Assembly: GCA_900549545.1 (NCBI GenBank)
Contig: URPA01000001.1
Location: 173,972 to 237,971 of the forward strand
Source of the DNA: an uncultured Eubacteriales bacterium
Lineage (GTDB): Bacteria; Bacillota; Clostridia; Oscillospirales; Oscillospiraceae
DNA length: 64,000 nucleotides
Direction: 5' to 3'
This document shows, piece after piece, positions 40,072-49,239 of the stretch (its first letter is position 1; the number at the start of each line of letters is the position of its first letter). Both the position numbers and the translations under genes were made by a program. Below the pieces are notes generated by a model. That model saw nothing but the letters and a program-made list of their open reading frames with translations. It was not told where the DNA came from and searched no databases.

Positions 40072-42333
40072 TTAACCTATCCGTATCTCAATAGTCCCGT
40101 TAAGGTCGGTTCTGTATATATTATACCCGTAAGCGGCCAATCGTTCAAGTGTTTCATAAGTCGGGTGCCCGTATGTATTGTAGCCAACGCTGATAATCGC
40201 CGTCTCGCCGCCAAGCTCATTGAGCAGCTCTCCGCAGCTTGAGTATCTTGAGCCGTGGTGCCCCGCAATATAAAGCTCTATGCCGCTGAGATTATTATCA
40301 TCAACGAGCTCGCGCTCTACGCTCTTCGGTGAGTCTCCGGTGACGAGCATATCATAATCATCAATGCTCAGCACCGCGCAAATGCAGCGCTCATTGATGT
40401 TGCCTTCCTCAGTTGGAGCGAACACTCGCAGGGCTATATCTCCCACTGTGAAGCTGATGTCTCTTGATAAAAACAGCACATCTGGCGCCTGCTTTTCGGC
40501 GGAGCTCAGAATCGCGCCCAGAAGTCCGTCGTCATCATCAGGGTCAATGGGCATTATGATTTTATCCACCTTGACTGTCTCCATCAGGCGGACAACACCG
40601 TTTGCGTGGTCGGCATGCAGATGTGTCAAAAGCAGCAGGTCGATGTTGTCAACACCTCTGGCGGAGAGAAATTCCGCCGCAATATCCCCGGCGTTTTCAA
40701 GGGAGCCTGTGCTGCCGCAGTCGATCATAACGGCACTCTCCCCTGCCGTGACGGTCAGGCATTGCCCCTGCCCAACATCCAGAGCCGCAAAAACGCCTTT
40801 TTCCGCCTGATAACTGCGCCTTGTAAGGCCGAAGCAGGCAGCCAAGAGCAGGGCGGACATTGCCGCCGGGATGAAAAAGCGCCTCGCTCTGCCTTTCGCC
40901 ATGGCCCAGATGCCAAAGAGCAGATAACTGACAACCAGCCATACAACAAACGCCGCGCTGCTAATATAGATAATCGCAAACGGCGCGGAGGACACGAGGC
41001 GGCAAACAAGAAAAATGTACCTTGCCAGCCACGACACAAGCCATGCGGCAGCCGTGCCGACAGCGGGAATTATCGCGCCGATAGCGCAGGCGATATATCC
41101 CCCGCAAAAGCAGAGCGACACCGCCCACAGGGCAAGAACGTTGGTTATCGGGGACAAAAGCTGAATATATCCAAAATGAATGGCAATAAGCGGGATGGTG
41201 AACACCATTACCGCCAGAGAGCTTGCAGCCGTGCCGAGAATACCGCGCAGGAAGCTTCCAAGTCTGCTGTCTGGCAGCTTCGCGGTAAAAGCCTCGTTGA
41301 AGCGCTGAGAAAAGCACATTATGCCCGCCATCGCGCCAAAAGAGAGCTGCAAGCCCACGCTTGCGGCGGCGTATGGGTTAATGAGCAGGATAAGCGCCAG
41401 CGCGAATGACAGAGAGGTCGGCGGGTCATTCTCCCGACGGAGGATGGGAGCCAGCAGAAGGACAGTCTGCATTATCCCGGCGCGGACAGCGGAGTGTGTG
41501 CTGCCGGTGGTGAGCACGAAAAGCCAAACAAGCACAATGCAGATAAGCGAGCTTCGGCGGTTAGCGCCCATGAGCAGCTGCAACAGCCCCACGAGAAAAG
41601 CAATGTGCATCCCGGACACAGCAACAGTGTGCATAAAGCCGGAGCGGGTCATGGCAAGGTGCAGCCCCTCATCCTGATAAAGCTCCGTCTTGTCACCCAA
41701 CATGAGTGAGCGCATGAAGGCCCGGGTGTCCGCGGGAAAAAGGCGGCAGATGGTCTCGCCTATTGCATGATTGAGCTTTGCGGGCAGAGCCGGGATATAA
41801 TTGCCGCCGTCAGTCAGCTTCACATCCGAGCGGGTGTTTATAACAAGATAAATGTCCCGGGAATTGTAGTAATCATACTCCTCCCCGTACTTCACGTCGG
41901 CAGAGCGTATCGCCCCATAAAAGGAAACGATGTCCCCGGCCTCGGCCTCAGCGAGAGTCATGCTGCTGTCATAAACCAGCGCCTCAAGCCCGCTTATTCC
42001 CTCGCCCTCGGACTTGATGCGCAGGCGGCAATAATCGTCATACACCGTGGGATAATCAAGCACACGGCCGTGTATCTCAGCTTCCGTGCCGTCGACAGCG
42101 TGGGCGGGCCTGGTCGTCAGCATATAGTGCCCATAAAACCAGCCGAGGCCAAGGCCAGCGGAGATAAGGCCCGCTACAATTCCGCGCAGCCAAAGACGGC
42201 GCGGAATGATGAGCAAAAGGCCGCACAGGAGCAGCACCCCGGCCAGAACAGGCAGGGCGCTGAGCTTCAATATGTAGTTTGCAGCGAATATGGCGGCCGA
42301 GAAAGCCAGAGCCGCCGATGCCAGCACACGCAT
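40072..42333 (-). CDS. comEC: ComEC/Rec2 DNA internalisation protein
   Basis: 753-residue membrane channel for single-stranded DNA uptake. An N-terminal DUF4131-like region (about 1-180) has hydrophobic segments. The competence domain (about 190-480) has FMHTVAVSGMHIAFLVGLLQ and a polytopic core. The C-terminal metallo-beta-lactamase-like domain (about 510-753) has LLLTHLHADHANGVVRL, the nuclease-type metal site, plus VTGDSPKSVERELV and IAGHHGSRYSS. All three parts are present, so it appears intact. No other com genes are in the window. AGGAG precedes the ATG. Confidence 0.93.
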   Translation of the reverse strand: MRVLASAALAFSAAIFAANYILKLSALPVLAGVLLLCGLLLIIPRRLWLRGIVAGLISAGLGLGWFYGHYMLTTRPAHAVDGTEAEIHGRVLDYPTVYDDYCRLRIKSEGEGISGLEALVYDSSMTLAEAEAGDIVSFYGAIRSADVKYGEEYDYYNSRDIYLVINTRSDVKLTDGGNYIPALPAKLNHAIGETICRLFPADTRAFMRSLMLGDKTELYQDEGLHLAMTRSGFMHTVAVSGMHIAFLVGLLQLLMGANRRSSLICIVLVWLFVLTTGSTHSAVRAGIMQTVLLLAPILRRENDPPTSLSFALALILLINPYAAASVGLQLSFGAMAGIMCFSQRFNEAFTAKLPDSRLGSFLRGILGTAASSLAVMVFTIPLIAIHFGYIQLLSPITNVLALWAVSLCFCGGYIACAIGAIIPAVGTAAAWLVSWLARYIFLVCRLVSSAPFAIIYISSAAFVVWLVVSYLLFGIWAMAKGRARRFFIPAAMSALLLAACFGLTRRSYQAEKGVFAALDVGQGQCLTVTAGESAVMIDCGSTGSLENAGDIAAEFLSARGVDNIDLLLLTHLHADHANGVVRLMETVKVDKIIMPIDPDDDDGLLGAILSSAEKQAPDVLFLSRDISFTVGDIALRVFAPTEEGNINERCICAVLSIDDYDMLVTGDSPKSVERELVDDNNLSGIELYIAGHHGSRYSSCGELLNELGGETAIISVGYNTYGHPTYETLERLAAYGYNIYRTDLNGTIEIRIG

Positions 42334-42384
42334 ACTAACTCCTAAAACTTACCGCAGGGGTGTTTGGCCCCTGCGGTATAGAAT

Positions 42385-42729
42385 TTACACGATTTTGGGA
42401 GAGAGCTTTTCCCCGCCGATGATGTGAAAATGCAGGTGCATGACGGTCTGACCGCCAGCCTCGCCGCAGTTATTCACAACGCGATAGCCCACGTTAAGGC
42501 CCTCTGCCTTGGCTATCTTTGCAATAGCCTCAAAGCACTTGGCAACATAGGCGGAATTATTCTCATCAATATCCGCAGCACAGGCAATGTGTACCTTGGG
42601 CACGACGAGAATGTGCACGGGCGCCTGAGGATTAATGTCCCGGAAAGCAAAGACAAACTCATCCTCGTATACCTTATTGCTGGGGATCTCTCCGGCTATG
42701 ATTTTACAAAACAGGCAATCGTTATCCAT
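42385..42729 (-). CDS. HIT-family nucleotide-binding protein (HinT-like)
   Basis: 114-residue histidine-triad hydrolase. The N-terminus CLFCKIIAGEIPSNKVYEDE and the triad QTVMHLHFHIIGG are both present, so it should hydrolyse adenosine phosphoramidates or aminoacyl-adenylates. It lies just after alaS, 13 bases apart, a fitting neighbour because HinT acts on aminoacyl-AMP (established for the family; the link here is inference). Confidence 0.95.
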   Translation of the reverse strand: MDNDCLFCKIIAGEIPSNKVYEDEFVFAFRDINPQAPVHILVVPKVHIACAADIDENNSAYVAKCFEAIAKIAKAEGLNVGYRVVNNCGEAGGQTVMHLHFHIIGGEKLSPKIV

Positions 42730-42742
42730 TTTTATTTTCTCC

Positions 42743-45379
42743 TTATCCTTTATCGCAGACTATGCCTTCAAGCATGGAAAGCGCTTTGTCAATATTCTCC
42801 GGCTGGCTGCCGCCACCCATTGCGGAGTCGGGCTTGCCGCCGCCCTTGCCGCCGACAGCGGGGCTGACGGCTTTTATAATGTCTCCGGCCTTCACGCCAT
42901 GGGCCACAGCATCCTTACCGCAGACACACAGGAGACTCACCTTTCCGCCGTTTTCAGCCGCGAGCAGGGCGACAACGGAGCTGTCCTTATCGCGGATAGC
43001 ATCGCCCATCATGCGCAGGGCGTTTGCATCTGCGGCGTCGACCTTGCGGGCGACGACATCAAGGCAGCCAACCTTCTTCGCACAGCCCACCAAATCACCG
43101 GCAGCGCAGGCGGATTCCTTGTCCTTGTACTGCTGAATAATACGTCTTGCCTCTTTGAGCTCGGCCGCCTGCTGCTCGACTTTATTGAGTGCATCGGCGC
43201 GGTTTGCCTTGAACTGCGCGGCAATGCCGTCAAGCTGTGCCTCGGCGCTTCTCAGCCCTTCAAGAGTCTTTAAGCCGGTGGTGGCCTCAATGCGGCGCAC
43301 GCCGGAGGCAACGGAGCCCTCGGAGATAATATGGAACGCGCCGACCTTGGCAGTGTTATCCAGATGCGTGCCGCCGCAAAGCTCCACGCTGTAACCGCCC
43401 ATGTTCACGACGCGGACAACATCCCCGTATTTTTCGCCAAAGAGCGCTGTCGCGCCGCTCTTCTTGGCTTCGTCAATGGGCATCTCGCGCACATCTACGG
43501 AATAACCCGCGAGAACGGATGCGTTGACGGCGTCCTCCACCCGGCGAAGCTCCTCGGCAGTGACGGCGGAGAAATGCGTAAAGTCAAAGCGGAGTAGGTC
43601 AGGCTCGACAAGAGAGCCCGCCTGATGCACATGGTCGCCCAAAACATCGACCAGCGCCTTTTGCAGCAGATGGGTTGCGCTGTGGGCGCGGCTGATAGCG
43701 GCGCGGCGCGTAGGGCAGAACTCAGCCTCAAGGCTGTCACCAACGGCTATCTCGCCGCTTTCAAGCTTGCCGTAGTGCATATACTTGCCGCCCTTGTTTT
43801 TCTGGACGTTGTTGACCTTAAAGGATACTCCCTCGGCGTAAAGCGTGCCGTGGTCGGCGCTCTGACCGCCCATCTCAGCGTACAGGGGCGTCTTGTCAAG
43901 GACGATTATCGCCTCCGTGCCGGAGCTTATCTCGGTTCTGAACTCCTCGTCAACGACTATGGCCAATACCTTGGCGGCGGTCTTTGCCTCTTCATAGCCG
44001 GTGAAAATCGTCTCGGGCATCTCCTTGCCGAAGTCTATACCGGCCCAGCCGAGATCCCCCAGCGCTTCACGCGCCTTTCTCGCGCGGACGCGCTGCTCCT
44101 CCATGAGCTGCTTGAACTCGTCCTCATTGACGCTCATGCCCTCATCTTCGCACATCTCAACCGTAAGGTCAATCGGGAAGCCATAGGTATCATAGAGCTT
44201 GAAGGCGTCAGCCCCGGAGAACACACTCTCACCTTTTTCCTTGTGCGCGGCGAGCAGCTCAGCGAAAATCTTCATGCCGGAGTCAATAGTCTTGGCAAAG
44301 CTCTCTTCTTCAGTCTTTATAACGCGGGTGATGTATGCCATCTTCTCCCGCAGCTCGGGGTACTGGCACTCGTTTTCCTGCACAACCGTCTCAACGACAG
44401 TATAAAGGAACGGCTCGTTGACGCCGAGAAGCTTGCCGTGGCGGGCCGCGCGGCGGAGCAGACGGCGCAGGACATAGCCGCGCCCCTCGTTGGAGGGCAG
44501 GACACCGTCACAAATCATGAATACGCTGCTGCGGATATGGTCGGTGATAACGCGAAGGGACACATCCATCTTGTGGCTCTTGCCGTAGAACGCGCCGGTT
44601 ATCTCGCTGACTTTGTTGGTGATGTTCATCACCGTGTCAACGTCAAAGAGTGAGTCCACACCCTGGCAGACGACCGCGAGACGCTCAAGGCCCATGCCGG
44701 TGTCGATGTTTTTCTGGACAAGGTCAGAGTAATGGCCCTCACCGTCGTTATCAAACTGGCTGAAAACATTGTTCCAGACCTCGATATACCTGTCGCAGTC
44801 ACATCCGACAGTACAGCCGGGCTTGCCGCAGCCATATTTTTCTCCGCGGTCATAATAAATCTCAGAGCAGGGGCCGCAGGGGCCGGCGCCGTGCTCCCAG
44901 AAGTTGTCCTCCTTGCCGAAGCGGAAAATACGCTCGGCGGGGATGCCGATTTCCTTATTCCAGATGTCAAACGCCTCGTCATCGTCCAGATACACGGAGG
45001 GATAAAGCCTGTCCGCATCAAGGCCGACCCACTCGGGCGAGGTCAGAAATTCCCAGCTCCACGCGATGGCCTCATGCTTGAAATAATCGCCAAAGGAGAA
45101 GTTGCCCAGCATCTCAAAATAAGTGCCGTGGCGGGAGGTTTTGCCGATATTTTCAATATCGCCGGTTCTGATGCACTTCTGGCAGGTGCAGACTCTGTGG
45201 CGGGGCGGCTCAAGCTCGCCCTTGAAGTAGGGCTTCATGGGCGCCATGCCGGAGTTAATGAGCAGAAGGCTTGCGTCATTTTGCGGGATGAGAGAGAAGC
45301 TTGGGAGGCGCAAGTGACCCTTTGACTCAAAAAAGCTCAAAAACATCTCTCTGAGTTGATTCAGACCGAATTTTTCCAT
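42743..45379 (-). CDS. alaS: Alanyl-tRNA synthetase
   Basis: 878-residue class IIc synthetase, full length. Aminoacylation core: LLLINSGMAPMKPYFKGE, CQKCIRTGDIENIGKTSRHG, FFEMLGNFSFGDYFK-type region, and GMGLERLAVV. The editing domain has HSATHLLQKAL, and zinc ligands lie in CGGTHLDNT. The C-Ala domain (about 750-878) has a Gly-rich GGKGGGKPDSAMGGG near the end. Expression is controlled by a T-box leader (45591-45815). GGAG precedes the ATG. Confidence 0.97.
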   Translation of the reverse strand: MEKFGLNQLREMFLSFFESKGHLRLPSFSLIPQNDASLLLINSGMAPMKPYFKGELEPPRHRVCTCQKCIRTGDIENIGKTSRHGTYFEMLGNFSFGDYFKHEAIAWSWEFLTSPEWVGLDADRLYPSVYLDDDEAFDIWNKEIGIPAERIFRFGKEDNFWEHGAGPCGPCSEIYYDRGEKYGCGKPGCTVGCDCDRYIEVWNNVFSQFDNDGEGHYSDLVQKNIDTGMGLERLAVVCQGVDSLFDVDTVMNITNKVSEITGAFYGKSHKMDVSLRVITDHIRSSVFMICDGVLPSNEGRGYVLRRLLRRAARHGKLLGVNEPFLYTVVETVVQENECQYPELREKMAYITRVIKTEEESFAKTIDSGMKIFAELLAAHKEKGESVFSGADAFKLYDTYGFPIDLTVEMCEDEGMSVNEDEFKQLMEEQRVRARKAREALGDLGWAGIDFGKEMPETIFTGYEEAKTAAKVLAIVVDEEFRTEISSGTEAIIVLDKTPLYAEMGGQSADHGTLYAEGVSFKVNNVQKNKGGKYMHYGKLESGEIAVGDSLEAEFCPTRRAAISRAHSATHLLQKALVDVLGDHVHQAGSLVEPDLLRFDFTHFSAVTAEELRRVEDAVNASVLAGYSVDVREMPIDEAKKSGATALFGEKYGDVVRVVNMGGYSVELCGGTHLDNTAKVGAFHIISEGSVASGVRRIEATTGLKTLEGLRSAEAQLDGIAAQFKANRADALNKVEQQAAELKEARRIIQQYKDKESACAAGDLVGCAKKVGCLDVVARKVDAADANALRMMGDAIRDKDSSVVALLAAENGGKVSLLCVCGKDAVAHGVKAGDIIKAVSPAVGGKGGGKPDSAMGGGSQPENIDKALSMLEGIVCDKG

Positions 45380-45590
45380 GTTAATCTCCTTAAAACTATC
45401 TGATTAAAGCACCTCAGGCAAACGGAGAACAAAGCGGCAAGAGCAGATTGCGAGAGAATTTGTGTCCTGATGAAGGCAGCTTTTTGCGGACATACTTTGT
45501 GTATCTCAAGAAAAGCTGACAAAATCAGGGCGCAAATTGTCCGCAAGATGCCTTGTCGGTTTGTGCGGAGTTTGCCTTATAAACAAATAG

Positions 45591-45815
45591 ACCTCCGCCC
45601 CGGACAGGGGCGGAGGTTAATCCGCGGTACCACCCTGATTGCCGCAACGCGGCATCTCAAGCGCCGGTAACGCCGGCTTGCGTCCCGGTCATCCCGGGAA
45701 GGCTCAGGAACGGCTTCCGCCTGCGGCATAGGGCCTTTCAGCTTGCAGCCCCTCTCTGAAATGCCGGGAAAGCGGTTATTTCCCTCAAAGCCAAGTCATG
45801 CTTTTAACTTCGCTT
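45591..45815 (-). ncRNA. T-box riboswitch leader of alaS
   Basis: On the minus strand the leader contains the T-box AGGGTGGTACCGCGGA (45621-45636) and an 11-base-pair terminator ACCTCCGCCCC/GGGGCGGAGGT (45591-45617) followed by CTATTTGTTT. Stem I carries CAGAGAGGGGCTG. The specifier is probably GCC (45712-45714) in GAAGCCGTTCCTGAG, an alanine codon. Uncharged tRNA-Ala stabilises the antiterminator. The remaining leader down to the alaS ATG (45380-45590) shows no gene. Confidence 0.92.
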
Positions 45816-46171
45816 TATTGTACCACAAGCTGGTATTTTGTCAAGTATTCTGCGCGCTTTTTTAACTGAACAGCCGCAGCGTTCTCCACATACTCGGGGG
45901 CCCAGACATCAACGGGCCTCGGCTCACAGCCTACTACTTCCCTGCCGATGCAGTCAACATAGACTTCATAGAGCATCCAGTCAGTGGTGATGTCAACCTT
46001 GTAATAGCCGTTATCCTTGACGCAGTTGCAGCTGCGCAGATACTCTCTCTCAGCGCCGACAAAGGCGAGGGCGAGGGAGACAGCCTCGGCTGCGGTAAAC
46101 ACGGCACGGTTGCCGGTACGGACGGTGTTTCTGCGGGTGTGGTTCATGATGATTCGATTTATAGTTTTCAT
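45815..46171 (-). CDS. PepSY-like small protein
   Basis: 118 residues. After a basic N-terminus, a PepSY-like module is visible: FTAAEAVSLALAFVGAE, then CVKDNGYYKVDITTDWMLYEVYVDCIGREVVG. PepSY domains are usually extracytoplasmic peptidase-inhibitory or metal-linked modules; here no signal peptide is obvious. AGGAG sits eight bases before the ATG. Its 3' end encodes the alaS promoter. Function unknown. Confidence 0.6.
   Translation of the reverse strand: MKTINRIIMNHTRRNTVRTGNRAVFTAAEAVSLALAFVGAEREYLRSCNCVKDNGYYKVDITTDWMLYEVYVDCIGREVVGCEPRPVDVWAPEYVENAAAVQLKKRAEYLTKYQLVVQ
45817..45844 (-). promoter_or_regulatory. Sigma-A promoter of the alaS T-box transcript
   Basis: Minus strand TTGACA (45839-45844), 16-base spacer and TACAAT (45817-45822). 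It lies inside the last codons of the PepSY-like gene that ends at 45815. Confidence 0.75.
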
Positions 46172-46279
46172 TTTTTTATCTCCTGTTAATAAAGGGCTTT
46201 TTTGAATTTTAAAGGGCCTTGTCGTCCTTACAGCTGTGAGTATAAGGGCAAAATCTAAGAAATATATTAAATAAAAAAA

Positions 46280-46315
46280 TATCGCAGAAGAATTTTCAAA
46301 AAATTCTCTGCGATA
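46280..46315 (-). terminator. Terminator after the U32 protein gene
   Basis: TATCGCAGA (46280-46288) and TCTGCGATA (46307-46315), with an inner AGAATTTT/AAAATTCT stem. A T-run follows on the minus strand, just past the 46319 stop. Confidence 0.85.
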
Positions 46316-46318
46316 CTT

Positions 46319-47533
46319 TTAAGTGCATTGTTTGAGAGCTTTCCTTATCACCGCGTATTTTGGCGCTGCGGTCGGGAGCTTTATATGTATATTCATCTGA
46401 GCGTGGCGGGTATCCTCAAGCTCCGCGCCCTCGTCGTCAAACATATGCTCTGCCGTGAACTCAATTGGCGGCTCGCCTGGCAACAGCAGCTCGAGCTTGT
46501 CCCCCTTGTAAAACTTGTTGCGCTGGCTGAGCACGGCGCTGCCGTCCTCTTCACAGGATTTGACGATTGCGGCAACCTCGGCATCGGAAAAATAACTCGC
46601 CTCGGCGTAGTGCTGGCCGGGGTCGCCAAAATAAAAGCCCGTGCAATATGGGCGGTGGCTCACCTTCTCTGTCTCCCGGACCCACATCGGGTCAAGGGGC
46701 CTGCCAACTCTGGCCGCGTCTATGGCATTGCGGTAGGCATTTGTGACAACCGCCGTGTAATATGAGGATTTCATGCGCCCCTCTATCTTGAAGCTCTCAA
46801 TGCCCGCGTCAACAAGCTCCGGGATGTGCTCTATCATGCGCATATCCCTCGAGTTCAAGATAAATGTGCCGCCGTCCTCAGTGATCTCAAAATACTCGCC
46901 GGGCCGCTTTTCCTCAACCAGATGGTACTTCCAGCGGCAGGGCTGGGCGCACATGCCGCGGTTTGCATCCCTGCCGGTGAGGTAATTTGACAGCAGGCAG
47001 CGCCCGGAAAAGGACACGCACATTGCCCCGTGGACAAAGGCCTCAAGCCGCAGCTCTTTGGGCGTGTTGGCGCGGATTTTGCGGATATCCTCAAGCGGCG
47101 TCTCTCTCGCGAGGACAACGGTATCCGCTCCCATGTCATAAAGGACATTCGCCGTCTCGCTGTTGATAACACCCAACTGGGTGCTGACATGCCGTGCCAC
47201 CCTCGGCGCGTATTTCTTTGCACGGCGCATTACTCCAAGGTCGGCAATTATCAGCGCGTCCACCCCGGCATCCTGCAAAAACTCAAGGTACTCCGGCAGG
47301 AGCTTCAGCTCGTCCTCCCTCGGCAGGGTGTTACAGGTGACATATACCTTCGCATTTTTTTCATGTGCAAGGCGTACCGCCGCGCGAAGCTGCTCATCGG
47401 AAAAATTTACCGTCGAGGCACGCATACCGAAAGCGCGCCCCGCGAGATAAACAGCGTCGGCCCCGTAGAGCAGGGCCATGTTAAGCCTCTCCATGTCCCC
47501 CGCTGGGGACAGCAGTTCCAACTTATCAGCCAT
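46319..47533 (-). CDS. U32 family protein (YrrN/YrrO or RlhA-like)
   Basis: 404-residue protein of the peptidase U32 family, whose bacterial members act with Fe-S chemistry in rRNA or tRNA hydroxylation rather than as general peptidases. Seen: LELLSPAGDMERLNMALLYGADAVYLAG at the N-terminus (family start, given in part), VHGAMCVSFSGRCLLSNYLTGRD with the conserved Cys cluster region, and ESFKIEGRMKSSYY. The ATG at 47533 gives the family N-terminus; a longer frame lies inside mltG, and the Shine-Dalgarno is weak. It overlaps mltG by eight bases. Bacillus also has mltG(yrrL) near yrrN/yrrO. Confidence 0.88.
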   Translation of the reverse strand: MADKLELLSPAGDMERLNMALLYGADAVYLAGRAFGMRASTVNFSDEQLRAAVRLAHEKNAKVYVTCNTLPREDELKLLPEYLEFLQDAGVDALIIADLGVMRRAKKYAPRVARHVSTQLGVINSETANVLYDMGADTVVLARETPLEDIRKIRANTPKELRLEAFVHGAMCVSFSGRCLLSNYLTGRDANRGMCAQPCRWKYHLVEEKRPGEYFEITEDGGTFILNSRDMRMIEHIPELVDAGIESFKIEGRMKSSYYTAVVTNAYRNAIDAARVGRPLDPMWVRETEKVSHRPYCTGFYFGDPGQHYAEASYFSDAEVAAIVKSCEEDGSAVLSQRNKFYKGDKLELLLPGEPPIEFTAEHMFDDEGAELEDTRHAQMNIHIKLPTAAPKYAVIRKALKQCT

Positions 47534-48803
47534 AGTTCTGAGTGGCGGCGAAGGCCTGCTGGTCGCCGAGATTGGTGAAGAAGCGGTGCGTACCCGTCTC
47601 GGTGTCGAGAGCGTAATAGTAATAGCCTGTGGACTCCGGTTGAAGCGCCGCCTGCAAGGAGGCAAGCCCCGGGTTGCATATGGGCGTGGGCGTAAGGCCC
47701 GTGTAAATGCGGGTGTTATAGCGGCTGTCCTCCTCAAGCATCTCCGCGGTAGGCCCACCCTCATGGTCGGGATGGAGGTAAAGTATAGTCGCGTCTATGC
47801 CAAGGGGCATGCCGGAGTTGAGGCGGTTGTGGATAACCGAGGAAATGGTTGCGCGCTCCTCGTCATTTGCCGCTTCCTTTTCAATCATGGAGGCGATAGT
47901 CACAGCGTCCTTTATGCTGATACCCATATTGCTGGCGCGGTTAATCATATCAGCGTCAAGCTTATTGTAGAACACCATGAGGAATTTGTTTATAACGCTG
48001 GATGCCTGCTCGCCTACGTAGAACTGATAGGTATCCGGGAAGAGGAAGCCCTCAAGCCTTGAGGCATCGCCCTCTTCCAGCCCCTCAAGAAAGCTGTAAT
48101 TGAACTTATAGTTAGCGGCGGCGTCCATAAGGTCGTCATAGCTGCACACATTGTTCTCTTCCAGGCGGCGGAAAATCTGCTCCATCGTGAAGCCCTCGGG
48201 TATCGTGACATCGACCGTCAGCGCAGAGTCAGACCCGGAGCGCATATTCTGGATAAGCGCGCGGTAGTCAAAGCTCGAGGAGAGCTCATATTCGCCGGGA
48301 TTGACCTTCCTGTCGGCATGGGATATCTTGCAAAAGGCCTCAAACAGCCAGTCGTACTCAATAAGCCCAGCCTGCTTGAGTGTGCTGGAGATATACTCAA
48401 TATCGGCGGAGGTTATGCGCTCCGTCCCGGTGACATTGCCGTCCTCATCAAGCTTATCAACCGTCTTTGACTCAAAAATGCTCGACGGAAGATTCACTGT
48501 CGCGGTGAAGTTCTCCTTATTCAGAGCCAGCATATCACTGGCCGCCATCCACGCAAAGCAGGCCAGCACAACGCTGATGCAGATAATAAAGACAAAATAC
48601 ATCACCCCGCCGAGGCAGCCGGAGCGGGATTCGCGGCCGCGCCTTATCGGGCGGTAATCGCGCTCGGTCTCCGGTTCTTCAGCCTTTGGCTTGGTTTTTT
48701 GCTTTTTCCCGGCATCTTTTTTGCTCTGCTCTATGTTGAGCTTTCCGGTGTGCTCATCCTGAGCGCGGAAAACCTCGTTTATCTTTTCAATATCTTCAGG
48801 CAT
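47526..48803 (-). CDS. mltG: Endolytic transglycosylase MltG (YceG-like)
   Basis: 425-residue membrane enzyme that cuts nascent peptidoglycan strands. It has a charged cytoplasmic N-terminus (about 1-70), a membrane segment (about 75-100), a LysM-like region and a catalytic domain with TIASMIEKEAANDEERATISSVIHNRL (family region, given in part), including the conserved Glu, then GMPLGIDATILY and YNTRIYTGLTPTPICNPG. The ATG at 48803 has AAGGAGG five bases upstream; upstream in-frame starts lack support. Confidence 0.92.
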   Translation of the reverse strand: MPEDIEKINEVFRAQDEHTGKLNIEQSKKDAGKKQKTKPKAEEPETERDYRPIRRGRESRSGCLGGVMYFVFIICISVVLACFAWMAASDMLALNKENFTATVNLPSSIFESKTVDKLDEDGNVTGTERITSADIEYISSTLKQAGLIEYDWLFEAFCKISHADRKVNPGEYELSSSFDYRALIQNMRSGSDSALTVDVTIPEGFTMEQIFRRLEENNVCSYDDLMDAAANYKFNYSFLEGLEEGDASRLEGFLFPDTYQFYVGEQASSVINKFLMVFYNKLDADMINRASNMGISIKDAVTIASMIEKEAANDEERATISSVIHNRLNSGMPLGIDATILYLHPDHEGGPTAEMLEEDSRYNTRIYTGLTPTPICNPGLASLQAALQPESTGYYYYALDTETGTHRFFTNLGDQQAFAATQNYG

Positions 48804-48962
48804 GTTTGCCTCCTTATACTCGTGTAACAGCTTTTGACGGTGCAGCATATTATGGCTCGAGCGGCACGAAAAACGCCGCCGATACATCACGGTGATACGG
48901 CCTCGACCCAACCGTGCGGGGCGCGGCAGCTAAAGTTTCAAGCGCGGAGAAAGGGACTAATT

Positions 48963-49115
48963 ATGTTCTGCAACGGTTGTAACAACAGCTCTCTCTGGAT
49001 CATCATCCTTATAATCATCCTCTTCGGCTGCGGCGGTGGCTGCGGCAACAACTGCGGCTGTGGCTGCAATAACAACAGCTGCGGCTGCAACAACGACTGC
49101 GGCTGCGGCTGCTGA
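48963..49115 (+). CDS. Small Cys/Gly/Asn-rich protein
   Basis: 50 residues: MFCNGCNNSS, then a hydrophobic stretch (about 11-21, WIIILIIILFG), then a tail made almost entirely of Cys, Gly and Asn with CGC and CGCG repeats. Shine-Dalgarno GGAGAAAGGG precedes the ATG. It resembles small Clostridia proteins of unknown function, possibly spore-coat or metal-binding; this is inference. Hairpins with UUCG loops follow. Confidence 0.6.
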   Translation: MFCNGCNNSSLWIIILIIILFGCGGGCGNNCGCGCNNNSCGCNNDCGCGC

Positions 49116-49136
49116 GCGTCCAACAGCGTCTGACAT

Positions 49137-49160
49137 TGAGGGCTTCTTCGGAAGCCCTCA
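49137..49160 (+). terminator. UUCG-loop hairpin after the Cys-rich gene
   Basis: TGAGGGCTTC (49137-49146), TTCG, GAAGCCCTCA (49151-49160). No U-tract follows, so it may protect the mRNA 3' end rather than terminate. Confidence 0.55.
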
Positions 49161-49215
49161 CCCCTAAACAAATCTATCGGTAAATTATAGACTTGCATGG
49201 GGAGAGTGCAGAGAG

Positions 49216-49239
49216 GGGCTTCTTCGGAAGCCCTTTTTT
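49216..49239 (+). terminator. Second UUCG-loop hairpin with U-tract
   Basis: GGGCTTC (49216-49222), TTCG, GAAGCCC (49227-49233), then TTTTTT. It is almost identical to the hairpin 79 bases upstream and is the likely end of the Cys-rich gene transcript. Confidence 0.75.
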
